Of a stretch of 64,000 bases of DNA, positions 48,965-60,575 are shown piece by piece (within the stretch, counting starts at the first letter, position 1; each line of letters begins with the position of its first letter). A program made the position numbers and the translations under genes. The DNA is taken from positions 98,416-162,415 of the forward strand of contig JBBBWG010026978.1 in NCBI GenBank assembly GCA_037176905.1, written 5' to 3'. The notes under the pieces were generated by a model. The model was not told the origin of the DNA. It saw only the letters and a list, made by a program, of their open reading frames with translations, and searched no databases. The DNA is from Azolla pinnata. Taxonomy: Eukaryota; Streptophyta; Polypodiopsida; Salviniales; Salviniaceae.

Positions 48965-49784
48965 TTCCATGTATGCAATCATTTTGAAGCAAAGATAGAG
49001 CTTTTTCTTTTGTTACGATTCTTGAAGTTCCATTCTCTTTTTGCAGATTTCTGAATTTCACTCTCTGATCAATGAAATGCAATATCCACTAAATCACTCA
49101 AATGTGGCATGGACATTTGAATCCTTTTTGTCTCTCGCTCTATCCTAGTAGCATTTCACATTGATAGATTCAAGAATAGAATGCATTTCCAGTGAGTGAA
49201 CAGTGAAGATTTTCCACCTTTGGGTAGTGCTGGTATAAAAATACTGTTTTTTAACTGTGTCAACTGAACGCACTATTTTGGGGATGGTAGCTGATATGTT
49301 GCTATACCCTTAAAAAGTTTTTACCTTGCAAAGTTAACTTGTTATTGCAGTATCTCTCATGATCAACATAGTACACTGTAGCAGCAATAGTTACAAAATG
49401 GTCTTGTTAAATATGCTGGTGTTCCGTTTACATTGATGATTCCTAGCTCCAGATGTTGTGTCTGATATATTTTTCTGCACTTCACTTTTAAAAGCATGTG
49501 TATACTTCCTGATTTCTTCAGCTCTAGAATTCCTCTATGAATGCATTGTTTTCATTCAAGTCCTGGTGAAAGCATCAAACTTAAGTTTGCAGGTGTTTTG
49601 TTCCCTTCTTGAGATGGCCCTTGAAGTTTATAGTGCTAGGAACTTTCGGCACTCTAGACAAATTGACATGATCACGGACTATATATTTATCTTAAGTAGT
49701 TTTATGAGGTAAGTATCATTAGCCAGTCAATATGTAGAACAGTTGAACTAGACAGAGAAAATTCATAAACAGACCCTCATTTGT
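48965..49784. other. FLX-like 3' region, no gene
   Basis: AT-rich, no coding motif. Probably 3' UTR then spacer. Confidence 0.5.
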
Positions 49785-50215
49785 GCTCGGGATGAGCAGC
49801 TCAAATTTCTGTAGATCGATCTCCTGAAAACTTTTTCATGCTGTCTCCAAACCGAACTTCATCGCTACAGCCATGAATTTTCTTGTGCTTTCACTTGATT
49901 TTCTTGTGCCATACACATCTGGTTATTGCCACTAAGTCTATCCATGAATGAATAGATTTCACCGTGTACTACTTTGTCTAGCAGTCCATCAGTGTATGGT
50001 AGAAGAAGTGTATCTGCTTCTGTTGTTACGTTGAGTTTTTGAAAGTCAAAACAGATCTGCAGTTTTCCATCCGTATTTTGGACAATTCTGATTGGTGATA
50101 ACTAGATTAATGTTTTTATTGAGCGAGCCAAACTGGTTTTCAGCAACTTATTGATTTCTTCACACACCTCCACTGTGTTCAGATTAATGCTATATTGTTG
50201 ATTTTAGAACAGATG
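49785..50215 (-). mobile_element. Degenerate Ty3/gypsy retrotransposon reverse-transcriptase relic
   Basis: Read on the minus strand, conserved RT blocks appear in order: NTVEVCEEINKLLK, then after a stop SPIRIVQNTDGKLQICFDFQ, LLLPYTDGLLDKVV, EIYSFMDRLSGNNQM and, after another stop and a frame change, a block like the MPFGL..A region. These correspond to the 5' half of a Ty3-type RT domain before the catalytic YxDD. Several stops and frameshifts show it is dead. No LTRs, integrase or target-site duplication were seen, so its limits are unknown. Confidence 0.7.
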
Positions 50216-53200
50216 ATGATAGTGTTTCGGAAAACGTGGAGATGTTTGCCCATAGATACATTTGGCCAAGATGGGTTGAAATGGAATTATAAGGTTTCAA
50301 TTATTCTCTATCTGCCTCTTATTTGAAGGCATTGATATCTCGTGAGAGAGTTTATGAGCATGATCTTGTGACCTGTGGGCATCTTGTATACTTATGAATG
50401 AATCAACAAAACAAAGCTATTTCCCACTTTTTCATGACTACTTGCCGGACCGCTTGTTGGCAACTCCAATCATCTGACCGCTCTTTTCTGGCCTTTCTCT
50501 TGTATTGTACATCTGAGGTTTCAGTTATTGAATTGTGTGAACTGCTGGTCCTTCATCCCTGATTGGGCTCGTGGTAACCACCTTGGTGTCAGGTGAGTTC
50601 TGTGATGTGAGGAGCATGCTGGTTTAATATGTCTTTCCTCTTTGTCAATTTGACGTTTTGTTCCCCATTTTACCATCATGATCTCCAGCGGGTGATTAAA
50701 TGGAGTCTGATGATTTAAGACAGTGATAGATACTATTACCACACAGTCCAAATGTTTTTTATTCTTATCCAGTTCTATTTTAATAACAATAACTATACCT
50801 AGCTTTTATCATATTAATAAATAAAATATACTATATGGGTTTTCTTCTGCCAATGCCCTAAACATCAAGTACCATTCAACGCACAGATTCTGGATGTCTG
50901 GACATGAAGTGGCATTTTCAAAGAAAAGAGAGACTAAAGTTCTGCCATCGTACTGTAATCCAGGGCATAAATTGTTCTGTTATTGTGTTGTTTACTATAT
51001 TATTAGGAATTTGTAACCATATTACTGTCATGTGAATATTATAAGCGACAAATTTTACCATGTGAGTTGTATCCCCATATAAGTGTGAGAGACTTAGTTT
51101 CTTGGATTTTGACGACTTGTGGGTGGTACATATGGAATTTCTATATGCTATTTATTAGTCAGATTTGACTTTCTTTGTCATGTATACAGTTAGCTCCGTT
51201 TTTCTTTATGTTCAATTCACTTATTGAGCTCTACAATGCTCACAATAGAAAGGATGTGTGTGAAACTGCATTGAACTTATGTTTGTTTCATGGCAATGGA
51301 ACAGATAAGTTCACTTGATGGCATGCTGATACTTGCATGTAACATGTTTTCACATTCACAATGCCCCTGTTCTGCACACGTTTTTATGTAATGAATTATT
51401 TTCTTGCTCAAAACTTATAGTACTATTAACATCAAAACGAATGACAGGGTTATACATTAAGTCATATATTATTCACTTCAGAACTTACTCAATCTTGATT
51501 TGCAAGGGAACAGTTGCTTGTGGAGTATTATTAACTCGGTTAGTGCCCCAGATTCAAAGAGATTTTTGGATGATATATCTCAAAATGAATATACGTTTCT
51601 CTAGTGGGTTTGCGTATTCAATCAGGTCTGTTGGTTCGTCAGATGCAGAGCAAAGTTTAATTAAAATATTGGCACTGCCTGCAACACCAAATTTATTGTC
51701 CACTCAACCACGAAGAGAATTTTTAGAGGAACTGGTAGGGTTCTATATCTTGATTGACTAATTTGTTTGAAACCTAATTGTCTGCCTTATTATTTTAAAG
51801 GTTGGTTCAAATATGGTGAGAGTCTTGATGGGCTCTGATGGAATTTTGGGTCTTCACTTTCTAAAGCATAACAGTATAAATAAATTTGCCTGAAGTTTAT
51901 CAGTAATTGCCCCAATTCCTGATACTGCCACATAATACAATCTCGTTCTAATCTAGAAACATGTGAAATTTTTTATGAAAGTGGTACAAGTGCATCTTGT
52001 ACTGCATATATACAGAGAAAATAGACCAGACAATGATGGACACTGAAGCTGCATAAGATTGGATTCATGCACATACTAAGAAAAATCTCCCATTAACCAC
52101 TTATTCAGAGGTTCGCTACTGTTAAAAATGTAGGATTGAATATTAGTGAAAACCTCCTGGGTCAATAGTTCAGAGATGCAATATCTTTTACAACTAACAA
52201 AACCATTAAATCTTAGGATGTACAGAGTTCAGGCACATGTATCCTGCACAAGCTACCATAAAGCTTATTGTTTTTTCAACACACCTGAGTCGTGGAATCA
52301 TGGATTAAGGGCCTTTTAAATAGCCTAGTTCCAGTAATCCAAGGGTACAAAAGGAATGAGCATAAGCTCTTTAACACTTCAATACCACAAATCAATCAAA
52401 TATCAGGAATCGGAAAGAAAAATCAGGTTTCCAGTTAAATTTGGGCTTATTCTTGCTATAGTAAGTCAGAAGAAATTGTCATGACTTATAGTCCGGCTGG
52501 GAATCCCTGATGACATACTCCTTGCATCCCCAGTGCTAATGTCATGTCTGAATAATTCTACTTCTGTACACTACTTGTGGGAATCGCAGAATTTGTTCAA
52601 GCATAGCTATATCCTTTATTTTCTGCTAATCATGTGCATGAATCAACTTGGCTGTTTTCAATTTGTCGGATTTTTTTATACTAAATCAATTTTGCAGAGT
52701 AGCCAGGGCCATTGGACCACACTTAGTTTGTCGTACTGTAGATTTCCAAGAAGTTTCCACATCCATAATAAAATATTTCTATAATTTCATGCACGCATTA
52801 GGATAGATTTTGGTAAACCTTATCTAAATTTATCTTTGAAGTCAAAATACAATACTGTGCTTCAATCTTCAATGAACTTATTTAAGGTTTAGACTGAGAA
52901 AAACATAGACTGTAGTAAATGATGTTTTTCATTGACAAGGTTTGAATGTTTTTGGGTTCCATTCACATGCTTTATATTCTGCCTGGGTTGAAAGTTCATG
53001 AGCTTTACTGAATTTCATTTGCCTATTAAATATGTAGATAATAAAATTTCAATAAAAGTTTAATATACTTCTTGGCCATCAAATAACTATGGATATTTGC
53101 TTTTGGTCATCAAGTTAAAGCACTTTGCCATTTGGGAATTTTCAAGGTTAATTTACTGCATTAGCTGCAAAGCTGATGTTGACAGTCATGTGTTTTCAAG

Positions 53201-55577
53201 GTGTTTATCAGCTGATTTTATAGAATGTAAATTCAAAAAGAATAATATGAATTTGTTTGGATGCTTGGTTATCTGGGCACTTATGTGGCAACGCCAAACA
53301 CTGGAAGTTAGTTAATTCTTATTGCTCTGAAGTGTATTGTGCCTGGAGAGAACTTGACAGTGGACTTTTTCCATTGAGAGCTGGTCTAAAACGACCTATA
53401 AAATCTGAGCTGTTAAGGCTTAAATATAGAAGCCGTGTCTATAGTTGGCTCTTGTAGTGACTGTAATAGTACATTTGCTAGTATTATTAAGAAGGATAGT
53501 TGTTATAAGTAAATCTTGTTGGGATGGAAAATCTTTTCTGTAGCATACCGACTACACATAGAAATTTTAACTATTAAAGGTAGCGTAGATATTTGTTTTC
53601 TCAAAAGAAAATTCACATTTAACTGACTCGTAGTACAATGAGAATGTGCATTCAACAGATTCTTTATGTAATTGAAGATTTTAAGCTATTTGCTACATTT
53701 GGTAATAACATGTAATGCTCAAACTTGTTAGTTTTCGAGAAACTGAGACTTGCTTTAAGGTGCAGAGTTTGCGTACATGTTGGGATTATTGTGCTGTTCA
53801 TTGAGGACGATCTAAGGCAATAAATATATGTATACCTCCTATGCACATATATAAGATTCTGTCTTTTATGTAATGCACTATGACATACCTCCTGCATGCT
53901 GTTGAATATTCTTCCTAGCCACTTGAAATTGAGCCAGTGTTCTGTCACGTGAGCTGAGCCATTTTCCTAGTTCCTTTGCTTGAAGTCATAGAGTATTTCT
54001 CCATGCTCCTATAAATTTAAGCCATGCACAATGTCAGATGGCACAACATCGTCCTCTATGCTGTTAATTTGTCTCTTTTTTGTTGCAGAGAGACTAATCC
54101 TTTTCTTCCTCAAGGCAAAGGTTACTGGGTTTAGCAGTTAGTGTTGCTCATGCCTGCTTCACTTGTTTCTTAACGAATTTAAACAGTTAGTGAAGCTTGC
54201 TCGATCACAGGTTTTACTTCACCCACTGTTTCTTAACGAATTTAAACAGTAATTTTTAATTTCATAGTATGCAGTCGAATACCAGTGTTTAACAGTTGTG
54301 AAACAGACAAGTGCAGCATTTTTTACTGAGATTTTGATTTTATGGTACTCTAGAGAAATCTTATCACAAGATGTGAAGCAAGCGTAAGGAAACACAGCTA
54401 TACTCTAATCATGATCAATTCAATCTGATCCGCTATGCTAGTCTGTTTCAAACCATATGAGTAAATTGGTTTATTTACTGCATAAGAAATCATGTTTTTA
54501 TCACATAATTTTTTGGTATTTCTTACTAGGCCATTTATAGAGCTGATTCTGAATCATAACACACAAGAAATGGAATGAACTACTAACAATTTTCTTTCCT
54601 TCTAGATGTGTTTCCAGGCTTCTGAAATGATACTAGAACGAGCCACAGGGAAAGGTTTCTGAAGGACAAGAATACAGCCGCACAGGCCTCAAAAGTTCTG
54701 TCCATTGGGTGATTGTCTCACTATCCTCGTCCTCTACAGAAAAAGGAGTTACGCAATGCCATCAAAGATGCTTCTTTTGCTGAAAAGATCGGTCTAACTT
54801 TAGTTTGTTGTTGGAGCTTTGTGAAAGCCAGAAATAATGTATCTATGTGCATCGAATCTTCTTGTATAATAACGAGATTACTCCCACATTTTTCACCTCG
54901 GTTACTCTTGATTTAGTTTCTTACTCTTGGAAAGAAGACAGCAATAATATATCTTTCTTTCTTCTTTCCTGGAATTGTTTTTCAGCTATGAATTCCATGG
55001 TAGCATTCATTAGCTTACTTATCGTGATCCAAAAAACAAAAGGGGCAAAAAGAGTGGTATATTGTATGCTGACATTTATGCAAATGCTGTATATTTTTCA
55101 GTCTTTGAGAGCTCATATTTGGCTTCTCTACAGCAATGAGATTAGTTTGGCCGAGTTAAAATCTCACAGTTGCAAGCCTTGAATTCATTATGTGCTACAA
55201 TGATAGCAGTATGTTGCTTGGGATCATTTTTTCCATCTACATATGTTTTCAATATGAAACTGATTAGAAATTCAAAGAATAGCTATGGCGATTTCAATCC
55301 CATACACTCTCCATAACCAACTCGGCCATATTTAACGCGGTGATTCCCAAGCATATATCTTTCTTTCTCAACTATTAACGTGTAATACAGAACTATCTCC
55401 ACACAACAAAAGAGGCATGATCCCCACCTCCTCCATTCTTTAGAATCGAATAGCTTATGCTGCTTATAATGCATTGAACACTTACACAATGAATCAGATT
55501 TCATTGCGATGAACTGCCCTTCTCATGGGCATCTGCTACACAGCGAATAGAACTAGATATCCAACCTTTTTGATGTC
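50216..55577. other. Long non-coding stretch between FLX-like and PPR-DYW genes
   Basis: About 5.4 kb of AT-rich DNA on both strands without recognisable exons. Given the RT relic beside it, part may be decayed transposon. The last few hundred bases before 55577 should be the PPR-DYW 3' UTR on the minus strand. Confidence 0.5.
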
Positions 55578-58500
55578 TTAATTCCGGCATGAACAGGACC
55601 CATCTAAGAAATGATGTATGCAATACGTGTCTGCTATTAATATCGGTCTTTTTTCCAGCCTCGATATCAATCTGGTTGCTTCATGACAGGAGTTGCACAC
55701 CCTGAAGTTTTTCGACACCCTAATGGTTGCTCCCTGGGGTGTGCTAATAAGACCAAACGCAATCGCTAATCTCTCCGCATGGCCGCATAATGTATCTTGC
55801 TTATCATCATTGGAGACAGGAGTTTCACACTGTGGAGTAGTATATCCTTGCTCTTTCATACACATAGATAAGGACTTCAGCTTTGCATAGATTTTCTCAG
55901 TCCACGGATGACTTGTATCGCCCACTGTAAAGCTATGCACTTGGTTGTCCACTTCAATAAATGCTTTTGCAGGTTTCTTCCATGCATCTGCTGATCTTCT
56001 CGACTGCTCAAGCTTCTCGGCCTCTTCCCATAAGCCAGCTGATGAGTAAACACCACACATAAGTCTGAACCCGGATGCGTTCTGTGGTTCACCATTCACT
56101 ACATAGTTAAAGCTTCGTCTACCTACAGTTGTATTAGCATGCCTTTTGCAGGAACTAAGCAATGATTTCCATCCTATCATATTGCATCGGTAGGGCAGTG
56201 TTTCAAGTAAATCTTCAGCCACATTCAATTCTCCGCCATAACCCAAAATATCGACCAGGCAATCGTAATGCTCTAGAGAAGGTAATAAACCATAGACTTC
56301 CCTGATGGACTTGAAATGTGAACAACCTTCATGTATCATTCCCCCATGACCACAAGCTGACAAAAGAGACAAAAATGTCACCTCGTCTGGCCTTATGCCA
56401 GATCTTTGCATTCTGTGAAAGCACTTGAGCGCTCCTTTGTAGTCATTATGATATGCATAACCTCCGATCATTGCACTCCAAACGGCTTCATCTTGTATTG
56501 GCAGCCTATCAAACACCACTTTTGCATCCTCAAGGCTTCCGCATTTGCTGTACATGTCAACAAGGGCACTACCGATACGTTCGTTGGATCCCAAACCCTG
56601 TTTTATTATGGAAGCTTGAATGAGCTTACTCCGGCCCAAGGCTGACATGATCGAGCATGCTTTCACGATGCAAAGAAAGGTAACATGGTTTGGTTCAATG
56701 CCTTCTTGCTGCATTTTCTCAAAGTGGCTAAGAGCCTCCTCACCACAATCATGCTGCACCAGCCCTGCGATAAGTGTGCTCCATGTGACCACATCCTTTT
56801 CTGGCAACCTGGAAAAGATTAATTTAGAGTCTTCTAAGTTCCCACACTTTGCATACATATCAATTAGCGTATTTCCAACAGAAACATCTAGCTCTAAGCC
56901 ATTCGTAAGTAGGGAATGCACACGATAGCATTGCTCTACATTAGAACAAGCTCTCACTGCACAAGAAAAGGTCACCTCATCTGGCTCTACACCTTGTTGT
57001 TGCATGTCTTGGATAAGTTGTAAAGCCTCACGACCATGTCCTCTCTCAACATACCCACCAATCATGGCATTCCAAGTTATAGAGTTCTTCAAAAGTAATT
57101 GATCAAAGACTCCACGTGCATCAAGCAAACTTCCACATTTGGCATACATATCGACCAGGGCGCTACCCACAGATAGGTCAGCTTCATATCCATTCTTAAT
57201 TACATGCATATGGACGTCCTTTCCTTGTTCAAAAGCTGCCCCACTCGAACATGCGTTTATAAGTGAGAGGAATGTTACTTGATTTGGTTCTACTCCGTCC
57301 TCTTGCATACACTCAAACATTTTCAGCACTTCATGGATGAAGTGATGTTTGGCATACCCACATATCAAGGCTGTCCATGCAATCACATTCTTTTCTCGGC
57401 ATTTTTGAAATAGAACAACAGCAGCTTGAAGGCATCCGCACTTCGCATACATGTCAATAAGTGAATGAGATACTGAAGGGTCTGAGTCGAAACCTTTCTC
57501 GACAATGCAGCAGTGAATATACTCTCCACAATCTGAAGAGACCATATCCTTGGTGCATGCTTTCACGATACACAAGAATGTGACTTCATCAGGCTCAATC
57601 CCATCATTTTTCATCTCAAAGAAAAGCTTGAATGCATCCTGTTCACACCCATGTTGAACGTAGCCTGTTATCAATGCATTCCAAGCTACCAAATTCTGTT
57701 TCCCTACCTTCTCGAAGGTCGTGCGTGCTTGTAAGAGGAATCCACATTTAGTGTATAGATTTATCAAGGAACTGTTGACAAATGCATCTGATTCGAGGCC
57801 ATATTCAATAGCGCAGGCATGAATTTGTTGGCCTTCAACAGCAGCCTCTGATAAAGCGCAAGCTTTGAGCACTGCAACAAGAACAGGCCCATCAGGTTCC
57901 AACCCACTAATTTGCATTCTTTTATACAAATCCAACACCTGATCAATCTGACCGAATTTAACATAGGCAAATATGATTGCAGACCATGCAAAAACACCCG
58001 GTTTCTCAAGCTTCAAGAAAACTTGATTAGCTTTCAGTAAGAGGTTTAACGACTGAAACATGCGAATCAAATGGCTTGCCAAAAATGCATCTGATTCGAG
58101 CCCATTTCGCACAACAAAGTGGTGCAATTCATGACCCAATTCAACGTTATACTCCCGAATGCACTGTTCTAGCAAATTAAGGAAATTTTCTGTGTGATCA
58201 AGAGAAGATAACCTGATACAATCCACAGAAGTTGAAGATTGAAGTGATGGGACAGATTGGAACAGCTCAAAAGAGGGGGAATTCAACCCTCTCAATTGTG
58301 ACCGGAATGTGATGTCGATATTTTCGCACGTACTCAGCCTGCATAAAAAGCAGAAGTGCGAGAATTTGAAAAAACATAACTTCTCAACTGGTTCATACAA
58401 AATTTTAGATCTTTGCAGGAAACCGATTTTTCCACGCAGCAACAAAGGGAGAAAAACAAGGAGAATTTCCTTAGAACTGAAGACGGCAGCGCCGGTGTTT

Positions 58501-59209
58501 TCCGTCGAGAGCAAACGCACATGTGCGTGTGCGTGCGCATACAGATGAAAATTTCTACAAAGCAGCAAGAAAAACAGGTTTTCCAAATTGCAGGAAAACA
58601 AGAAAAGGATCAGTTTTTGCAAAGAGGAAAGCAGGAGCACGGATTTTACACAAATTCATAGGGAAGAAAGGCACACAGAGTGTGCATCTGAAACTCATAC
58701 ATGAAAAAAGAACAGAATGGAGAGGATTGCTCGCAGAAAGGATCGGTTTTTGCAAAAGAGGAAAACAGGAGCACGGATTTTACACAAATTCATAGGGAAG
58801 AAAGGCACACAGAGATGTGCATCTGAAACTCGTACATGAAAAAGAACAGAATGGAGAGGATTGCTCGCAGAAAGGAGAGAGAAAGAAACAAAGCGCGTCC
58901 AAATCTGCACGAACAACAAGTAGAGAAAGAAACAGAGCACATCCAAATCTGCAAGAACAACAAGTAGAAGAAGAAAGGGGAATTCAAAACTGTTGAAAGA
59001 GAGATAGAGAGGGGGAGAGAGGAACGGAAGTAGAACCTGTTTCTGAGGGGATAGGGCTCGGCGTGGAGGAAGCAAGTGCTAGGGAAGCGCACAGAAGGGG
59101 GGGAATCAGGGCATGGGAGTTGGGGAAGGAGGGAAGCTCTCTCTGGGGCAGGGAGATCAGGTGGGGCTAGAGGCACCATGGGAGCAGCCACCACCATCAT
59201 CATCATCAT
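55578..59209 (-). CDS. PLS-class PPR protein with KP-type DYW domain (organellar RNA editing factor)
   Basis: Two exons: 59209-59037 (57 codons plus two bases) and 58338-55578, joined in phase as AG|G; 977 residues. The large exon has no in-frame ATG before the repeats, and its longest open frame begins at GTG. That is why I join it to the upstream exon, which starts with a run of Met codons and ends CTCAGAAACAG|GTTC. Six P motifs with intervening L and S motifs (PLS array about residues 110-760) are followed by E1 (IGWKSLLSSCKRH), E2 (YSSAGLWEEAEKL) and a DYW domain (846-977). The PG box reads KKPAKAFIEV, so this is the DYW:KP variant. Zinc/deaminase residues are present: HAE (His911, Glu913), CNSCH (Cys939, Cys942), HHF and CSC. 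The C-terminus is CSCRN, lacking the usual DYW tail. Such proteins bind organelle RNA upstream of an edited base; KP types are linked to U-to-C editing. Confidence 0.92.
58600..58966. repeat. Tandem duplications in the PPR-DYW intron
   Basis: A unit of about 135 bp occurs at about 58604-58739 and 58740-58874 (shared AGCACGGATTTTACACAAAT, GGATTGCTCGCAGAAAGGA). It is followed by a unit of about 44 bp repeated at about 58877-58920 and 58922-58965 (CCAAATCTGCACGAACAACA). The copies differ at few bases, so the duplications look recent. Confidence 0.9.
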
Positions 59210-59262
59210 CAGCAGCAGCAGCAGCAGCAACAGCAGCAATTGCAGCAACAGCAACAACAACA

Positions 59263-59294
<32 letters not shown>

Positions 59295-59302
59295 AGCAAC
59301 AG
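59205..59302. repeat. CAG/CAA trinucleotide tract beside the PPR-DYW start
   Basis: Plus-strand CAT codons (59195-59209) pass into an interrupted (CAG/CAA)n of about 30 units. On the minus strand the tract is a CTG/TTG run directly upstream of, and in frame with, the ATG run that starts the PPR-DYW frame. Confidence 0.9.
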
Positions 59303-60575
59303 GATTTAGGGAAGCAGAATTACATGGGCACCTCCACTACCACCATCTCTGTTCTTGTCTGAGCAAAAGGATGAAACAGAGTGTCAGGGATAAGGCCCCC
59401 CAGGGCTTCTGCTAATTCTCCATGGATGTCCCCTGCATTTCTGCTGAAGCCCTTCCTCCTTCCTCCATCCTTCCTGAGAAACAGGGCTGAAAAAAGGAAG
59501 AACAAGATGAGGCTGAAAAGAAGAACAAAATTGAGGCTGAAAGGAAGAAGAACAAAAATGAATGAGGCTGAAGAGGAGAGAAGCAAAACACTTGGGCCTT
59601 TTCCACCAGAATGTTTGTTGTATATCATCTGATCCAAAATATATACCCTGGTCTTTCTACACCCATCTCGATTTGAAGCCTCTGCGATGAGGTTATACTT
59701 CGCATCCGCATACACATCGCTGTCCGAATCGATGCCACGAGAAGGTTCCATTGAAGTGTGTTGTAGCACATCTTTGCCCACCAAGAAAAACGGGGTAAAA
59801 AAACCAGCTCCGCATATCAAACTTTCCAAGAGAATCCCATCTATACATTTTTCTATTATGATGCTGTCGGTTGAATGTTAGCCGAGGAACAAGCTCACCA
59901 TTTACACAGAAACAAGCTCATAGGATATACCTTACCTCGCCCCAAGGAAACAACGCTATGTGTTACCAAGGAAATAGTAAAAAGTCTGTTTGTAATGGTG
60001 ATACATATTAGTTAGTAAAGCTGTTAATAGCCATAGGTTGAAAACCTGATTGTAAACCAGAAGATATAGAGGGTTCCAAAACAGCAGCTTGAAAAGATTG
60101 AAAGATTTCATATACATACCTCCATTTTGAACCCATGTAGAAAACACAAATACACATGCACACTGTGGTGGTGATGAAAAGAAACCCCCTGGCCTGCCCT
60201 GACAAAAGGGGGCTTTACATACATATAAAATGCTCATCAGATTTTGCAAAACCAGTGCAATACAATAGATTTACATACATGTCTGTTACACCCTTTGTTC
60301 TTCTTTTCAGCATATACACACAATCACATTCGGAAACAGTATATAGAAAAAGGCAACGATCTCTTGCAAGTTCTTATGCATCCTGCCTTCCCCAAAAAAC
60401 AGGAAAATCTGCTGAATTTATTAGCACCAAATCTGTCCCTCACCATTTACCTCCCCTGAACTTTTCTTCTCTTTGGCTGGGTTTTTTACTCACAAATTCA
60501 GCCATGACACTTCTTCGGAAGAGTATTTGTCACCGCGATTGCTTCTATGATCTTTCTTCCCACGCAAAACAGAAA
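59303..60575. other. Intergenic between the two minus-strand genes
   Basis: Probably the PPR-DYW promoter and the MTP12-like 3' UTR. A minus-strand open frame (about 59590-59829) has fairly normal composition (SDSDVYADAKYNLIAEASN) but then runs into low-complexity Ser/Phe; no family recognised. Confidence 0.45.

Noticed and set aside
51333-51761. 142-codon plus-strand open frame
   Set aside because: No start context, family or splice support; composition matches surrounding AT-rich spacer.
58339-58640. N-terminal extension of the PPR-DYW frame into a Leu/Phe-rich segment
   Set aside because: Begins at GTG rather than ATG, reads through a good acceptor (TTTTATGCAG at 58339-58348 on the minus strand) and includes a CACACG repeat. 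Better explained as intron.
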